Of a stretch of DNA of 37,487 nucleotides, positions 1 through 10,259 are shown one piece after another. Within the stretch, counting starts at the first letter, position 1; each line of letters opens with the position of its first letter. The notes beneath the pieces are model-generated. The model worked only from the letters and a program-made list of their open reading frames with translations, was not told the origin of the DNA and made no database searches. This stretch comes from Branchiostoma floridae (taxonomy: Eukaryota > Chordata > Leptocardii > Amphioxiformes > Branchiostomatidae), in NCBI RefSeq assembly GCF_000003815.2, contig NC_049984.1, forward strand, positions 23,302,879 to 23,340,365, read 5' to 3'. The translations under genes and the position numbers were made by a program.

Positions 1-1450
1 TCACTGTCGCAGGATTCATAATTTATTATCATTCTTGTGGCCAACCACATTATTGTCTATATGATTACCATGCCGACCTATCCTATGATATCCGTTTTAG
101 TCCTATTTGTAGTGATAAAAAATTAAATAGGTATATTGTAGCCTTTTATAATCATTTCACTAAAACACTAGATCGTACAGCCTGAGTTACGATAACTGTC
201 GCAGGATTAAATTTTGTACTCATTCTTATGGTAACCGTAATGTCTAGCAGTTGATTATCATGCCGACCCATGATTTTAGAGGACTACTGATTTTAGTCCA
301 GTATAGCATGTAGAGCTTTAAAGGCTACCATGCGTAGCTATGAAGTATTTTATAGATATACTCCAGTCATAAATGTTCATGCAAACCAACTACTTGTGTT
401 GATATGATCCAAGCAACATGTTCTAAGACAGGAAAACAGCTTAAATCGCGGCCGGCAGTAACTAAAACGACTTTGTCGTTGTGGGCCCTCGTACTCGAAA
501 AATTGCACAACTAGACCTATGCAAAATCATCACGTTAACTTTAGAAAGTGGATTCCTGATCTTTCCACGCACTTATAATTAACGGTTTCTCGTGTCATGA
601 TCTACCATTTAGTCTGGTATGAAAGCAAATAAGAAACAAGCACTTTGTCTTCGTGGAGAGAACAATTTTGTAGCCTTTTGCTAATACCAAAACACGGCAT
701 CGTGCAGTCTGGATTACGATCACTGTTCCAGAATTCATTTTCTTTCACCCCTTCCTGTTTACTCCAGTTTAAGGGGACTGATCGTTTTAGTTCCGCATAG
801 CAGGTAGGGATTTCAAGACTAGCACCTGTTGCCTCTAAAGTATTGAATAGGTATATTCCAGTCATGAATGTTCATGTAAACCATCCACTAGTACCAGTGT
901 TGACAGGGTCCATGCAACATTTTCTCTCACAGCTCTTCTTTTCTACGCCGGACTGTTATCGTTGCTGAATATAATAGATAATTTCCAAATGGGGAGAATA
1001 ATTTGTATAACAAAGGTTTCCTTGTACACAAAAAGTACCATTTACCAAGAAGGGAAGTACTGACTTGTTCTACTTCGCACTGCAGCTAGGTGTCGCTGCT
1101 ATAGCGTGACTAAAATTATCCGAAGTGTAACTGAGTTTATTTCCCGCTCACCACGGTAGATTTTCTGATCCATACTTGTACTTATGACCCTACCATACAG
1201 CCTCCTTTATCTAAAGAGCGCATTTGTTGTCCTGTACGTTTCCTATGTATATATAACACTCGAATGTGTGTATATACCTTTGATAACGTTAACAAAGTGA
1301 TAAAACAAGTAGCTGAGGGAGATCAATTTGCTAATTTACGTTTGTCTGTGTGTGACTGTTGGTTTCGCCCCCCTAGCGATAGTTTCGTCCCTGCATGCTG
1401 AAACAAGACTAACTGACTTGGGCATGCATGTGCTTTATGTTGAATATGCA
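1..1450. repeat. Diverged intron-1 repeat, copy A
   Basis: The block is built from diverged copies of a unit with the core ATTACGATCACTGTCGCAGG, followed by a TTCTTGTGGTAACC-like and an ATGCCGACC-like segment. Copies begin near 1, 187 and 706. The same material recurs in gene B near 19380, 19570, 20145, 21120, 21403 and 21745. Minus-strand frames here (for example 602-865) are also seen in the other copies, but they have no recognisable domain and look like repeat-derived open frames. Confidence 0.6.
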
Positions 1451-2290
1451 TAAGAAATTCAGTCAAAACTGTCTTTATGGTAACAGCCATTTAACGTCGC
1501 CCCTTGACTTGGCTTAGCGGTATACGTAGATGCAATCCAGATATTTGCCGCTGTTCTAGTAGTTGTAAAATTATGATTTAGCCAAGCGCTGTGAAACAGT
1601 CCCTCTTGAGATATTTGAATCGCATTACGTGCGTCTACGAGTCTGTGCTATATGATAGCGATTTTTCTGACGCCTTTTTTGAAAATATAATTGACCATAT
1701 GGCATAAAGCATTTATTAGGAAGACCAACCAGATATTTGCTAAATGATCATAGATTACTCTATCTATAGCTCTAGATTTTGTTTACGCTCGTTGTGAAAC
1801 CATGATTTACCCAAGCGCCGCAGAAACATCCCCTCTTGACATATTTGAATCTCATTTCCTGCACGAAGGAGTCTGCACTATATCACAGCTTTCCTCATGC
1901 ATATTTGAATTGATAACTAGGATATACACTGTAAAGCAATATAAGGATACGCACAAACAAGATCCTCATTACATTTGAAATGAACATTTGCATAACGTTA
2001 GATGTTAATGGTATAGTGTTCTGCTGTATAATATGTATATGATATGAATATTCAACGTCAGTAAGTCAAGAGGTAGAATGTACTGTGATATGAGGCAGGA
2101 GTTATCAGTCTCTATAGTAATTTTCTCGTTTGCATAATCATAAGAAGGCGGTGTATCAGAAAAGTATATCATTTGTAAAATACAGATATACATGAGGAAT
2201 GTATTGTGACTGGGCTATATGTAAGAATAGCCGTATTCTGATGAAAGTGTTGTTACATATACCTCCGCAGTCCACGCACATACCACTAAC

Positions 2291-2705
2291 TAGGGGTGGC
2301 AACCGGTACCTGAAAAAAATCGGATGTTGGACCGATTCGAAAATGAACAGATTACACCGGCAGACTTGCACGTGTTTTGGGGTTAAACGTCCAAGAAAAT
2401 AACAAGAGCTAAGTAGTGGAGGGTTAATAGTCATTTGTACCATGTTTCTACAACCAAATTCGTCCTAAAACAGAGGCATTTACTGTTGTTCATATGAAGG
2501 TAGGATTCTAAAACGCCAATGGACGTCGGATACTTCACCAAACAGAATCCTTTGTAACGAAATGGAACATTGTTTGAGTATGGTAATTTCACAAATAATT
2601 AGGTCCAGGTTCCGGTCCGGACTTTGACCTGATCCTCTAGCTCTAGCTCTGCACATGGACCGTTCATGGACCTGAATTTTCTTTACCAGTACCCACCCCT
2701 AATCC
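2291..2705 (+). mobile_element. Short DNA transposon (MITE) with hAT-like ends
   Basis: The left end reads CTAGGGGTGGCAACCGGTAC and the right end is an imperfect inverted copy (CCAGTACCCACCCCTAA), giving terminal inverted repeats of about 30 bp with mismatches. The start TAGGGGTGG resembles many hAT elements. An 8-bp target duplication is not convincing. Internal sequence is shared with 26945-27352 and with 31990-32148, so a family with at least three copies is present. No transposase frame exists. Confidence 0.5.
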
Positions 2706-3998
2706 ACATTTTACCAGGGCTGCGACCCCACTACGATCGCTCTGCGATCCTTCTTACACAGATACTACACAGATCAGAAACAATTATTTTGTGTGTTCTG
2801 TTGACTTTTGAGCCATACTTTATAAAACCAATGGTTAAACAAATCCAAGTTAGGTCGCAGGGAGGTCACAGCGCGATCCCCGTCCAGTGCAATAGAGGCC
2901 TCAGCCAACCTTATATGTTATTCTTGATGGACAACCTAAACTCATCTTTGGTGACAAGAAAAGCCATGATTTTTTAATGTCATAAAAATACCCATCATTG
3001 GCAATTTTTGACTAAAGAAATAATTTATAATTTATATTGATCTTCCAGAGATCTATCAATTACCTTTGTTTGTTTGTTTGAACTTAATGAAGGACTTTAT
3101 TCATGAGGAACACAAAGCGGTCTTCTTTGCCCAGAAGGTTACAGTATATGTTTCACGCGCGTTTTTGCTTCTTGGCTTGTAAACAGCGCAACCCAATAAG
3201 TTGTGAATAGAACTTTATGATATGCATCATAATGTTGGCATAATGCAGAAATGTATGGATTAAGGGCAACCTAGAGGTTTTTAAAAGTACTGCAGCATGG
3301 TTGACATATCATGTTCTGGACATGTTATGGTCATAAACTTTTGATAGTAGATGTTTGGAACTTGAAGAAGTGATAATAGTTTTAGGCCCCAAAACAGGTT
3401 TTAGGCCCAAAGCAGCTTATAACTATACTTTTTTTTTTAAAGAAGAATAATTCAAGATTTGACATTTGGTATGTTGATAAGTTTCGATAATGATTGACTC
3501 AATAAGGTGGTGATTGTGCAAATCAGGGGATAATTTTCATTAATGACTAAGAAATGCAATAGATAGGCTGCGTTTCATAATATCAATAGGACTAATCAAA
3601 CATATGATTATTATGTAATTCCAAGAGGAAGATCTATAGATATCAATCATGTAAATGAATAACTTATGTGCATTTTCAGAAATTATTATGATATTGTTGT
3701 GGCCGATGACGGGAATTTCATTCCTGTGGCTTTTGGACGTTAAGCAAATGTCAAAATCATTAGACAAGAAAGTGAATACCTTACTAATCATCTGCTTAAT
3801 GAATGAGGAAAGGCTACAATGAACTTGCGTTGTTTGGGTAGAGAAGATATGGTCCACTGATATAATCTATGCAAATGAGGGCTTATTTGCATAATCATTG
3901 AGAAACATTTGTAATACGTCATTCCAAAAGGTTAACATTCATTGGAGAAGGTGTGAGGTCGTGAAATTCTAAGTTGATATGTCTTTATTCTCGAAAAG

Positions 3999-4415
3999 GT
4001 CCCGATGGAAGTGCTGATGGTCAACAAACAACTCCAAAAGAAGTCGGTGGGTCATCCCAACCTGTGGCGGCCGCCACACACGTGTATGAGGATGGAGACA
4101 CGTTCGGGATGCGTCTCGGACCACCTCTGAAGGGAGATCCTTGCAGCGCTCCTCCTGTTCCCTCCACCCCGAGGCCGGGACGAACCACCGATGGGGCCCA
4201 ACCTGTGGCGGCCGCCACACACGTGTATGAGGATGGAGATTCGTTCGGGATGCGTCTCGGGCCAGCTCTGAACCGAGACGCACCGACTGTCCCCTCCACC
4301 CCGAGGCCTGGGAGACCGACCGGAGTGCCTGGCGGGCCGAATCCGTTATCAAACCCGCAGGACGTCATCAACCAGCTGCAACCAAACCCGATGTACAACT
4401 CCAACCAGCCTCCAG
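3999..4415 (+). CDS. Gene A exon 2: proline-rich cytosolic tail with NPMY
   Basis: The 417-nt exon is symmetric (phase 1-1). It follows acceptor TCGAAAAG and ends at donor CCAG|GTTGGT. No ATG opens the frame, so it is an internal exon rather than a first exon. It encodes a repeat of about 47 residues present twice, each with QPVAAATHVYEDGD, FGMRLGP and PSTPRPGR, and then PNPMYNSNQPP near the end. The two repeats are also near-identical in DNA (CCTGTGGCGGCCGCCACACA twice), which points to a recent internal duplication or homogenisation. Confidence 0.75.
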
Positions 4416-7400
4416 GTTGGTGTTACAGAAGAATTGTGGCATTCCTCTCTTTAAAGGGATAAAAATCATGTTGATTGCAATAGAGTTCTACTGTTTACAA
4501 TCATCAGTAGTACATTGAATACTGGGAAGGGAACTGTTCAAAGTAGAGCTGTTGAATAGCTCTTGATTAAATGATATACAATTCAAACATTAGAAAAAAT
4601 GTAGCAGTGAATCTTTACTTGAGTTGTTAACCAATGACGTACTTTTCTGTCCGACCAACAGCCTCAGCCCAAGAGAACCGTACCATTTGGGGACAGCTAC
4701 GTCACCGCCTGTCACCACGACTACTGTTGTGCGTTGGCATGGCAACCGGTGCCTTGGTAACATTGGTGATCGTGCTGCCCGTGCTCCTGACGCACCTCAA
4801 CTCCCGACCTTGGAACCATGGCTCAGTAAGTTTAGTGATTTATTCTGGATATTCACACATACAGGATTGGGAAACAAACACGCGATAAAAAGGCACATCC
4901 AAACATATACAAAAACATAATTATATGAATAATAAACAGTATTATAAATTCTGTAGATGTAGATCTGCAAATATGACACAGCAAACATTGTTCACTTACT
5001 CCTTTACAGCTGGCTACAGCCACAGCAGGACCCAACTCTACTGGCATTGCTGCCTGGCTCAGTTCTGCTGCGCTGACACAGCTGGTTACAGCCACAGCAG
5101 GGCCCACTGGCAGTTCTGCTGGGCAACGTTCTGCTGTTCCTGCTGTACTGATGAGGACTGGCAAAGTGACAGCTGCTGACGTCATCAAGGTCAGTACTTT
5201 CGGCCCTCATTGGCTTAATCTGAGTGCTCATATAACGTCAGTATAGCCTTGGTGATTATAAAGCAACAGATGGCTATTGGAGACGTTTTGCTGCATCACC
5301 GATGTCCAAGCATTCAACTAAACACTAATACCATGTATTCCTGATGAACCTTACAATTGCTGAGATGTAAGTTGTTAAAATATTGAGCCCTTTGTGTTCT
5401 TGAAAAACCTAATGCCGACATATCACGCCTTCCTTACGAAGCTAAATCAGATGTGATCGATTTTGAGAATGTTGCATACTTACTTGACCAATTGTAAACC
5501 AGATATGATCGATTGAAATTGAGAATGTTGCATACTTGACCCATTCTAAATCAGATGTGATAGATTGAAATTGAGAATGTTGCATACTTACTTGACCCAT
5601 TCTAAATCAGATGTGATAGATAGAAATTGAGAATGTTGCATACTTACTTGACCCATTCTAAATCAGATGTGATAGGTAGAAATTGAGAATGCTGCATACT
5701 TACTTGACCCATTCTAAATCAGATGTGATAGATAGAAATTGAGAATGTTGCATACTGACTTGACCCATTCTAAATCAGATGTGATAGGTAGAAATTGAGA
5801 ATGCTGCATTCTTACTTGACCCATTCTAAATCAGATGTGATAGATAGAAATTGAGAATGTTGCATACTGACTTGACCCATTCTAAATCAGATGTGATAGG
5901 TAGAAATTGAGAATGCTGCATTCTTACTTGACCCATTCTAAATCAGATGTGATAGATAGAAATTGAGAATGTTGCATACTGACTTGACCCATTCTAAATC
6001 AGATGTGATAGGTAGAAATTGAGAATGCTGCATTCTTACTTGACCCATTCTAAATCAGATGTGATAGATAGAAATTGAGAATGCTGCATACTTACTTGAC
6101 CCATTCTAAATCAGATGTGATAGGTAGAAATTGAGAATGTTGCATACTGACTTGACCCATTCTAAATCAGATGTGATAGGAGAAATTGAGAATGTTGCAT
6201 ACTGACTTGACCCATTCTAAATCAGATGTGATAGGTAGAAATTGAGAATGCTGCATTCTTACTTGACCCATTCTAAATCAGATGTGATAGATAGAAATTG
6301 AGAATGCTGCATACTTACTTGACCCATTCTAAATCAGATGTGATAGATAGAAATTGAGAATGCTGCATACTTACTTGACCCATTCTAAATCAGATGTGAT
6401 AGATAGAAATTGAGAATGTTGCATACTTACTTGCCCCATTCTAAATCAGATGTAATCGATTGAAATTGAGAATGCTGCATACTTGACCCATTCTCAATCA
6501 GATGTGATAGAAAGAAATTGAGAATGATGCATACTTGCTTGACTCATTCTCAATCAGATGTGATAGATAGAAAGTGAGAATGATGCATACTTGCTTGACT
6601 CATTATAAATAAGATTTGATAGATACAACTTGAGAATGCTGCATACTTGACCCATTCTAAATCAGATGTGATAGATAGAAATTGAGAATGCTGCATCGTT
6701 ACTTGACCCATTCTAAATCAGATGTGATAGATAGAAATTGAGAATGTTGCATACTTACCTGGCCCATTCTAAATCAGATGTGATAGATAGAAATTGAGAA
6801 TGTTGCATACTTACCTGGCCCATTCTAAATCAGATGTGATAGATAGAAATTGAGAATGTTGCATACTTACCTGGCCCATTCTAAATCAGATGTGATAGAT
6901 AGAAATTGAGAATGTTGCATACTTACCTGGCCCATTCTAAATCAGATGTGATAGATAGAAATTGAGAATGATGCTTACTTACTTGACCCGTTCTAAATCA
7001 GATGTGATAGATAGAAATTGAGAAAGCTGCATACTTACTTGACCAATTCTAACCGTTTAGGTAAGTCAGGTCCCTGGGCGTGGCCCCTCACACGGCATCA
7101 CCATGGAGATGGAAGCAGCTGGACCTGCACCAATCAGCATCCCGGGTTCCACCCGTACGGACACTGGAGGTTTGTCATAACAATTCTTATCTAGCCTATT
7201 GTATCTTTATCTTAGCTATTCTTCACACTGTCTTTGTTTCAGTTTATTTTAAAACAAATGTTTGGATTTTTTTTCATTTGTAACGAACTTCTATTTACTT
7301 CTTGTCCTTTTTATTTATAACAGCCAAAGACCAAAAAGCTTTTCGTACACCTTCTCATTACTTGACGTGTAAAAAGACTGTCTGGTTGTAGTATTGCTTA

Positions 7401-8421
7401 AGTAATAATCAACATTTATGTTCAAGAAAATATTAGGAATTGCATGTCCGGGTCATGGAAAGAGACGCAGATTGTGAAAAACAATATCGGATCACTATCT
7501 CAATAATCATAATGATTTATTCAGCAGATATTGATGTGACAGCCCAGCTAAAATATGGACATGTTTTTGTTTTTCTCAGCAGAAACGTCTGACCAAGGCA
7601 ACAGGCCACAAATCATCACATTCGGTGATGAGCCGGGGGCTGGAAAACTGCGCAGCCCACGCGGAGTGGCAGTTTCCCCCGACAACAAGATCTGGGTGGC
7701 TGATCGGTCCAAATCGCGCCTCCAAGTCTACAGCATGGAAGGTGCTTACCTGTACCAGTTCCCACAAGCTGCCCTAGGGCTGGGGTACCCATCAAAGATG
7801 CCATCTGATGTGTCCATCGACAAGGATGGCCATCTGTGGGTCTTGATGACCGGGTATCCTGCCAGTCCTGACTCCGTGGTACAGGTCAGTAGGGCTGGTC
7901 TTCTCAAGGCCAACTTTGACCTGCCTGACACTGTGCCACGGGGGATGGTCCGCGGAATGGCCGTGGGTCTGCACAATGACCACGTGTACGTCACATGGTC
8001 TGACGGTCACCGTGGTGGTGTGCAGGCCTTCACGCCGGATGGGACATTCCTGTGGGGTGTCGGTCCGCCGATGAAGAAGCCGAAGTTCGTCGCCGTTGAC
8101 GGGAAAGGAGACATCTTCATCTCCGACGCCGGCACTCACTTCATCTACAAGTATGCCGAGGCCGGCCGGTACGTGATGAGGTTCGGAGGACTGGGATGGA
8201 GTGAGTCTCCCGAAGGCATCTGTGTGGACAGTTCCGGTCACATCATGGTGGTGGACAGTGTGGATCTATACAACCATCGCGTGGTGATGTACACCGGCCG
8301 GGGCGTGTATGTCCGCCACATTGCCTTCCGTGCTGAACACCCAACAGGGGTGGCAGTTGGTCCGGGGGGACAGCTGGTTGTGACCAATAGAAACACAATC
8401 ACTGTCTTCACCGGCTACTGA
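3999..8421 (+). CDS. Gene A: type II membrane NHL-repeat protein, 5' partial (exons 2-6)
   Basis: Exons are proposed at 3999-4415, 4662-4825, 5010-5189, 7061-7169 and 7580-8421. Junction phases are 1, 0, 0 and 1, and all match paralogue B. The product, minus its first exon, has a proline-rich tail with two HVYEDGD repeats and an NPMY motif, a transmembrane helix preceded by Arg/His-rich sequence, an Ala/Thr/Ser stalk, and about 280 residues of NHL repeats. Positive-inside charge predicts a cytosolic N-terminus and an extracellular propeller. NHL propellers usually bind proteins or RNA; here the location suggests an extracellular ligand, which is inference. The frame is open throughout, so A may be functional. 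Compared with B it lacks seven tail residues and has an altered fifth blade. Confidence 0.75.
4662..4825 (+). CDS. Gene A exon 3: transmembrane exon
   Basis: The 164-nt exon lies between acceptor CCAACAG and donor GTAAGT (phase 1 in, phase 0 out). It encodes 55 residues. Basic residues (GQLRHRLSPR) precede a hydrophobic stretch of about 24 residues starting LLLCVGMATGA and ending VLLTHL, then NSRPWNHGS. The basic side faces the N-terminal tail, which supports type II orientation. The exon is almost identical in gene B. Confidence 0.8.
5010..5189 (+). CDS. Gene A exon 4: Ala/Thr/Ser-rich stalk
   Basis: The exact 60-codon exon (phase 0-0) follows acceptor CCTTTACAG and ends at donor AAG|GTCAGT. 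It encodes an imperfect internal repeat (ATATAGPNSTG, later TATAGPTGSSAG) and ends RTGKVTAADVIK. There is one N-glycosylation sequon (NST). The composition suits an extended, possibly O-glycosylated extracellular stalk. The same exon in B aligns over its full length with many substitutions, making it the most variable exon of the pair. Confidence 0.7.
5440..7056 (+). repeat. 56-bp minisatellite in intron 4 of gene A
   Basis: About 29 head-to-tail units of 56 bp fill most of intron 4. A typical unit contains GATAGATAGAAATTGAGAAT, GCTGCATACTTACTTGACCC and ATTCTAAATCAGATGT. Early units alternate GATAGATAG/CATACTGACTT with GATAGGTAG/CATTCTTACTT, making a 112-bp higher-order unit repeated near 5783, 5895 and 6007. 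From about 6730 several units share CTTACCTGGCCC, a separate local expansion. The array runs directly into the acceptor of exon 5. Gene B has the same array. Confidence 0.95.
7061..7169 (+). CDS. Gene A exon 5: linker
   Basis: The 109-nt exon (phase 0 in, phase 1 out) encodes 36 residues of linker, beginning VSQVPGRGPSHG and ending GSTRTDTG, with no recognised domain. The acceptor is CTAACCGTTTAG, with TTCTAAC as a likely branch point. The exon opens with GTAAGTCAG, so a second in-frame acceptor nine bases later (GTCAG|GTCCC) is possible. Donor is GGAG|GTTTGT. B has the same exon with few changes. Confidence 0.7.
7170..7579 (+). other. Intron 5 of gene A, without transposon
   Basis: AT-rich intron with nothing else recognised. 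Around 7311-7335 it reads TTATTTATAACAGCCAAAGA, which corresponds to the unoccupied target site of the TAA-flanked MITE in intron 5 of gene B. Confidence 0.6.
7580..8421 (+). CDS. Gene A exon 6: six-bladed NHL-repeat domain
   Basis: The last coding exon follows acceptor TTTTTCTCAG and stops at TGA. It encodes about 280 residues. Six NHL blades can be read, with cores such as GVAVSPDNKIWVADRSKSRL, DVSIDKDGHLWVL, GMAVGLHNDHVYVTW, FVAVDGKGDIFISD, GICVDSSGHIMVVD and GVAVGPGGQLVVTN. Blade 5 is unusual: the loop present in B (GGELGYPQ) is replaced by SESPE, and SVDLY stands before NHRV where B has HD. NHL domains of TRIM2/3-type proteins have the same six-bladed form, so this domain appears complete. 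The acceptor is a CAGCAG tandem. Confidence 0.9.
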
Positions 8422-9690
8422 TAATAAAGCACATGGCCGGCACTGACATGGAAGTGGTCATAACTGTTACTGTAGTACGTTGTAGTCTGAAATTGTATTA
8501 GAACTGAATTTGTCTTACCATAATGACTGTTAATGCCAATTTTCTGACATTTGTTTGACTCTCCTGAACATTTCATATCGTATCATTTCAACACGTTTGA
8601 AACATTAGAATGCATTATTTGTGTTATTTCCTAACTGTTCCAACATAGATTCACTATTTGTTGCAACATGTCAGAACATTCTGAAGCTTCAGTGGACTGA
8701 GTGGAAAGAAATTCACACATTCTAGCCCTGCAAATCATTTGCGTGAGGGTCATACATGGACTCTCCACAAAAGAGTCATCAATGTCCATCTTGATAAAAT
8801 CTAAAAATATACAGAAGCAGATAATATTACCTTCTCCTTTTGAGGAAGGAACCCAATCATATTATTTGCAAATTGGAATTGTTGAAACATGTTCTAACTG
8901 TAAAATAATTACACAGCTATTTAGAAGTTGCTATGAGTGAAAATATATTCTTGCAGTTACTCTCAAAATGTTTTCAACATATACAAAGTTTCCATGTTGA
9001 ATGTTTTTAACAATTTAGGATTATTGTGACTGAACTATTCTTTTCTAACTTATTGCAAATATCATCTGAAAGTCTTTAGCCAAAGCATCCGTTTGTCTGG
9101 GATTATTTTCTATGAATAATATTTGTGAGGATACAACTTGTTGTATTTGTATCAAGATATTAGTAAGTCATTAATTAACTTTATAGTTCATGCTGTTTTG
9201 TAAGATTTCTGCTTGATGGTACTTTGCTCTTGATTGAGGAAAGAATGTTAAGATCAAATGACAATGTGTGAATGGAGGACTCTCCAGTGAAAGATTGTAA
9301 ACTTTCTGTTGTTGAATAAAATTTGATAAAAGTTATGTAACTGTCATTTATGACTATTTGATACTGGAATCACAGGGAAAACAAGACTTGCAATAACAAG
9401 AGTTCGGTGACCTCATACCTCCATGAAATATTTTGATTATGGCAATGACTTTTACATTTGCATAATTTATGCTTGGTTATGCACACCTTTAGCTAACTTA
9501 CGCAGGTCACAATATTGACAATCCAATAACGTAATACATGTACTTGGAAGGATTTGAGCACTTTCGCATTAATTCTGCAAATTTACTTGCGTCATTGGAA
9601 TCTGCTAATCCTCCATCTGCCACAGACTATGTATGTTACATGCATTAATATAGTCATATAATGGAAAATAATGTAAATGTAGCATTTCCC
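8422..9690 (+). other. Downstream region of gene A
   Basis: AT-rich sequence with no coding signal. It matches the region downstream of B (28640-31078) in pieces and defines the right end of the duplicated segment near 9690. B has extra sequence between the points matching about 8490-8500 and a 951-bp MITE at the point matching about 9231. The last 300 bases belong to the repeat family described at 30788-31562. Confidence 0.6.
8423..8428 (+). promoter_or_regulatory. Possible polyadenylation signal, gene A
   Basis: AATAAA lies one base after the TGA stop. In B the matching bases are AATGCT, so the hexamer is absent there. A second AATAAA in A lies at 9315-9320 (B has AATAGA). Which one is used cannot be told from sequence. 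Confidence 0.35.
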
Positions 9691-10150
9691 ACAGCACGAA
9701 AACAACTATTTAAGCCAAGTTTCAGATATACGTATAAAAACCTTAAAGGCGGAGAAATATTTCAGAAGATTTTAAGATCTATTAAAGGCATTGGAAACAT
9801 ACATCTGGCCTTTACGTACGATTTCAGCGTTTGTAAATGTAACTTAATCTGTCGTGTTTCTTTACGTGAATTTTACATGTATTTTAGTATGCCGAAAAGA
9901 CAACTTAAATGTTTAAAAAAGTTATAAAAAATAATCCGTTTTACTGTTTTACCACTGTGGTAATATTTCAGTTTTTTTTAATATAAAACTGACAAATACC
10001 GTTTCTCTAGATCTGTTTACCAAACTTACCTCGGCTATGTCAAATATAATAAGCCTTTGTCTGGCGTTTGATAAAGCATTGCGTCATCTAGATCTGCAGT
10101 TTTAAAACAGTGGCAAGATTTACTGTCAAAACTGACAATTGCGTTTTCCG
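9691..10150. other. AT-rich spacer
   Basis: No gene, RNA or repeat is recognised. A short open frame at 9661-9927 has a low-complexity product and no paralogue in the window. Confidence 0.5.
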
Positions 10151-10259
10151 GGACAAAATGTTATGTTAATACCTCAGAAAAGTCAAATACAATATTCTTC
10201 TATGTTGTTTGTTCCGAAAGCATATGACGTATTCGATCTTTCTGTGCGCAATTTTTGAT

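Larger units (their letters stand above)
1..3998 (+). other. 3' part of intron 1 of gene A
   Basis: This stretch has no supported coding exon. It is read as intron because its left part (1-1450) and right part (about 3530-3998) match, in order, the intron between exons 1 and 2 of gene B (about 19384-20830 and 22190-22664). The middle part (about 1500-3530) does not match B and contains a short transposon copy at 2291-2705. The expected first exon of A should therefore lie roughly 1 kb left of the window. The intron ends at the acceptor tctcgaaaag, which is identical in both copies. Confidence 0.65.

Noticed and set aside
602-865. Minus-strand frame with relatives at 20003-20314 and 21583-21804
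   Set aside because: The relatives follow the copies of a diverged DNA repeat, differ in length and downstream frame, and lack a known domain or good start context.
3974-3998. Start of gene A at the frame edge before exon 2
   Set aside because: The frame opens at TTG, not ATG. The same bases in B are intron with a matching acceptor, and B has a real first exon upstream.
5440-7056. CRISPR-like appearance of the 56-bp arrays
   Set aside because: Units are contiguous with no unique spacers and lie in an intron of an animal gene, so they are minisatellites.
7576-8241. Minus-strand frames of up to 149 codons opposite the NHL exon of A, and the same in B
   Set aside because: They are shadows of a GC-rich coding exon. 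The plus-strand frame has clear NHL repeats.
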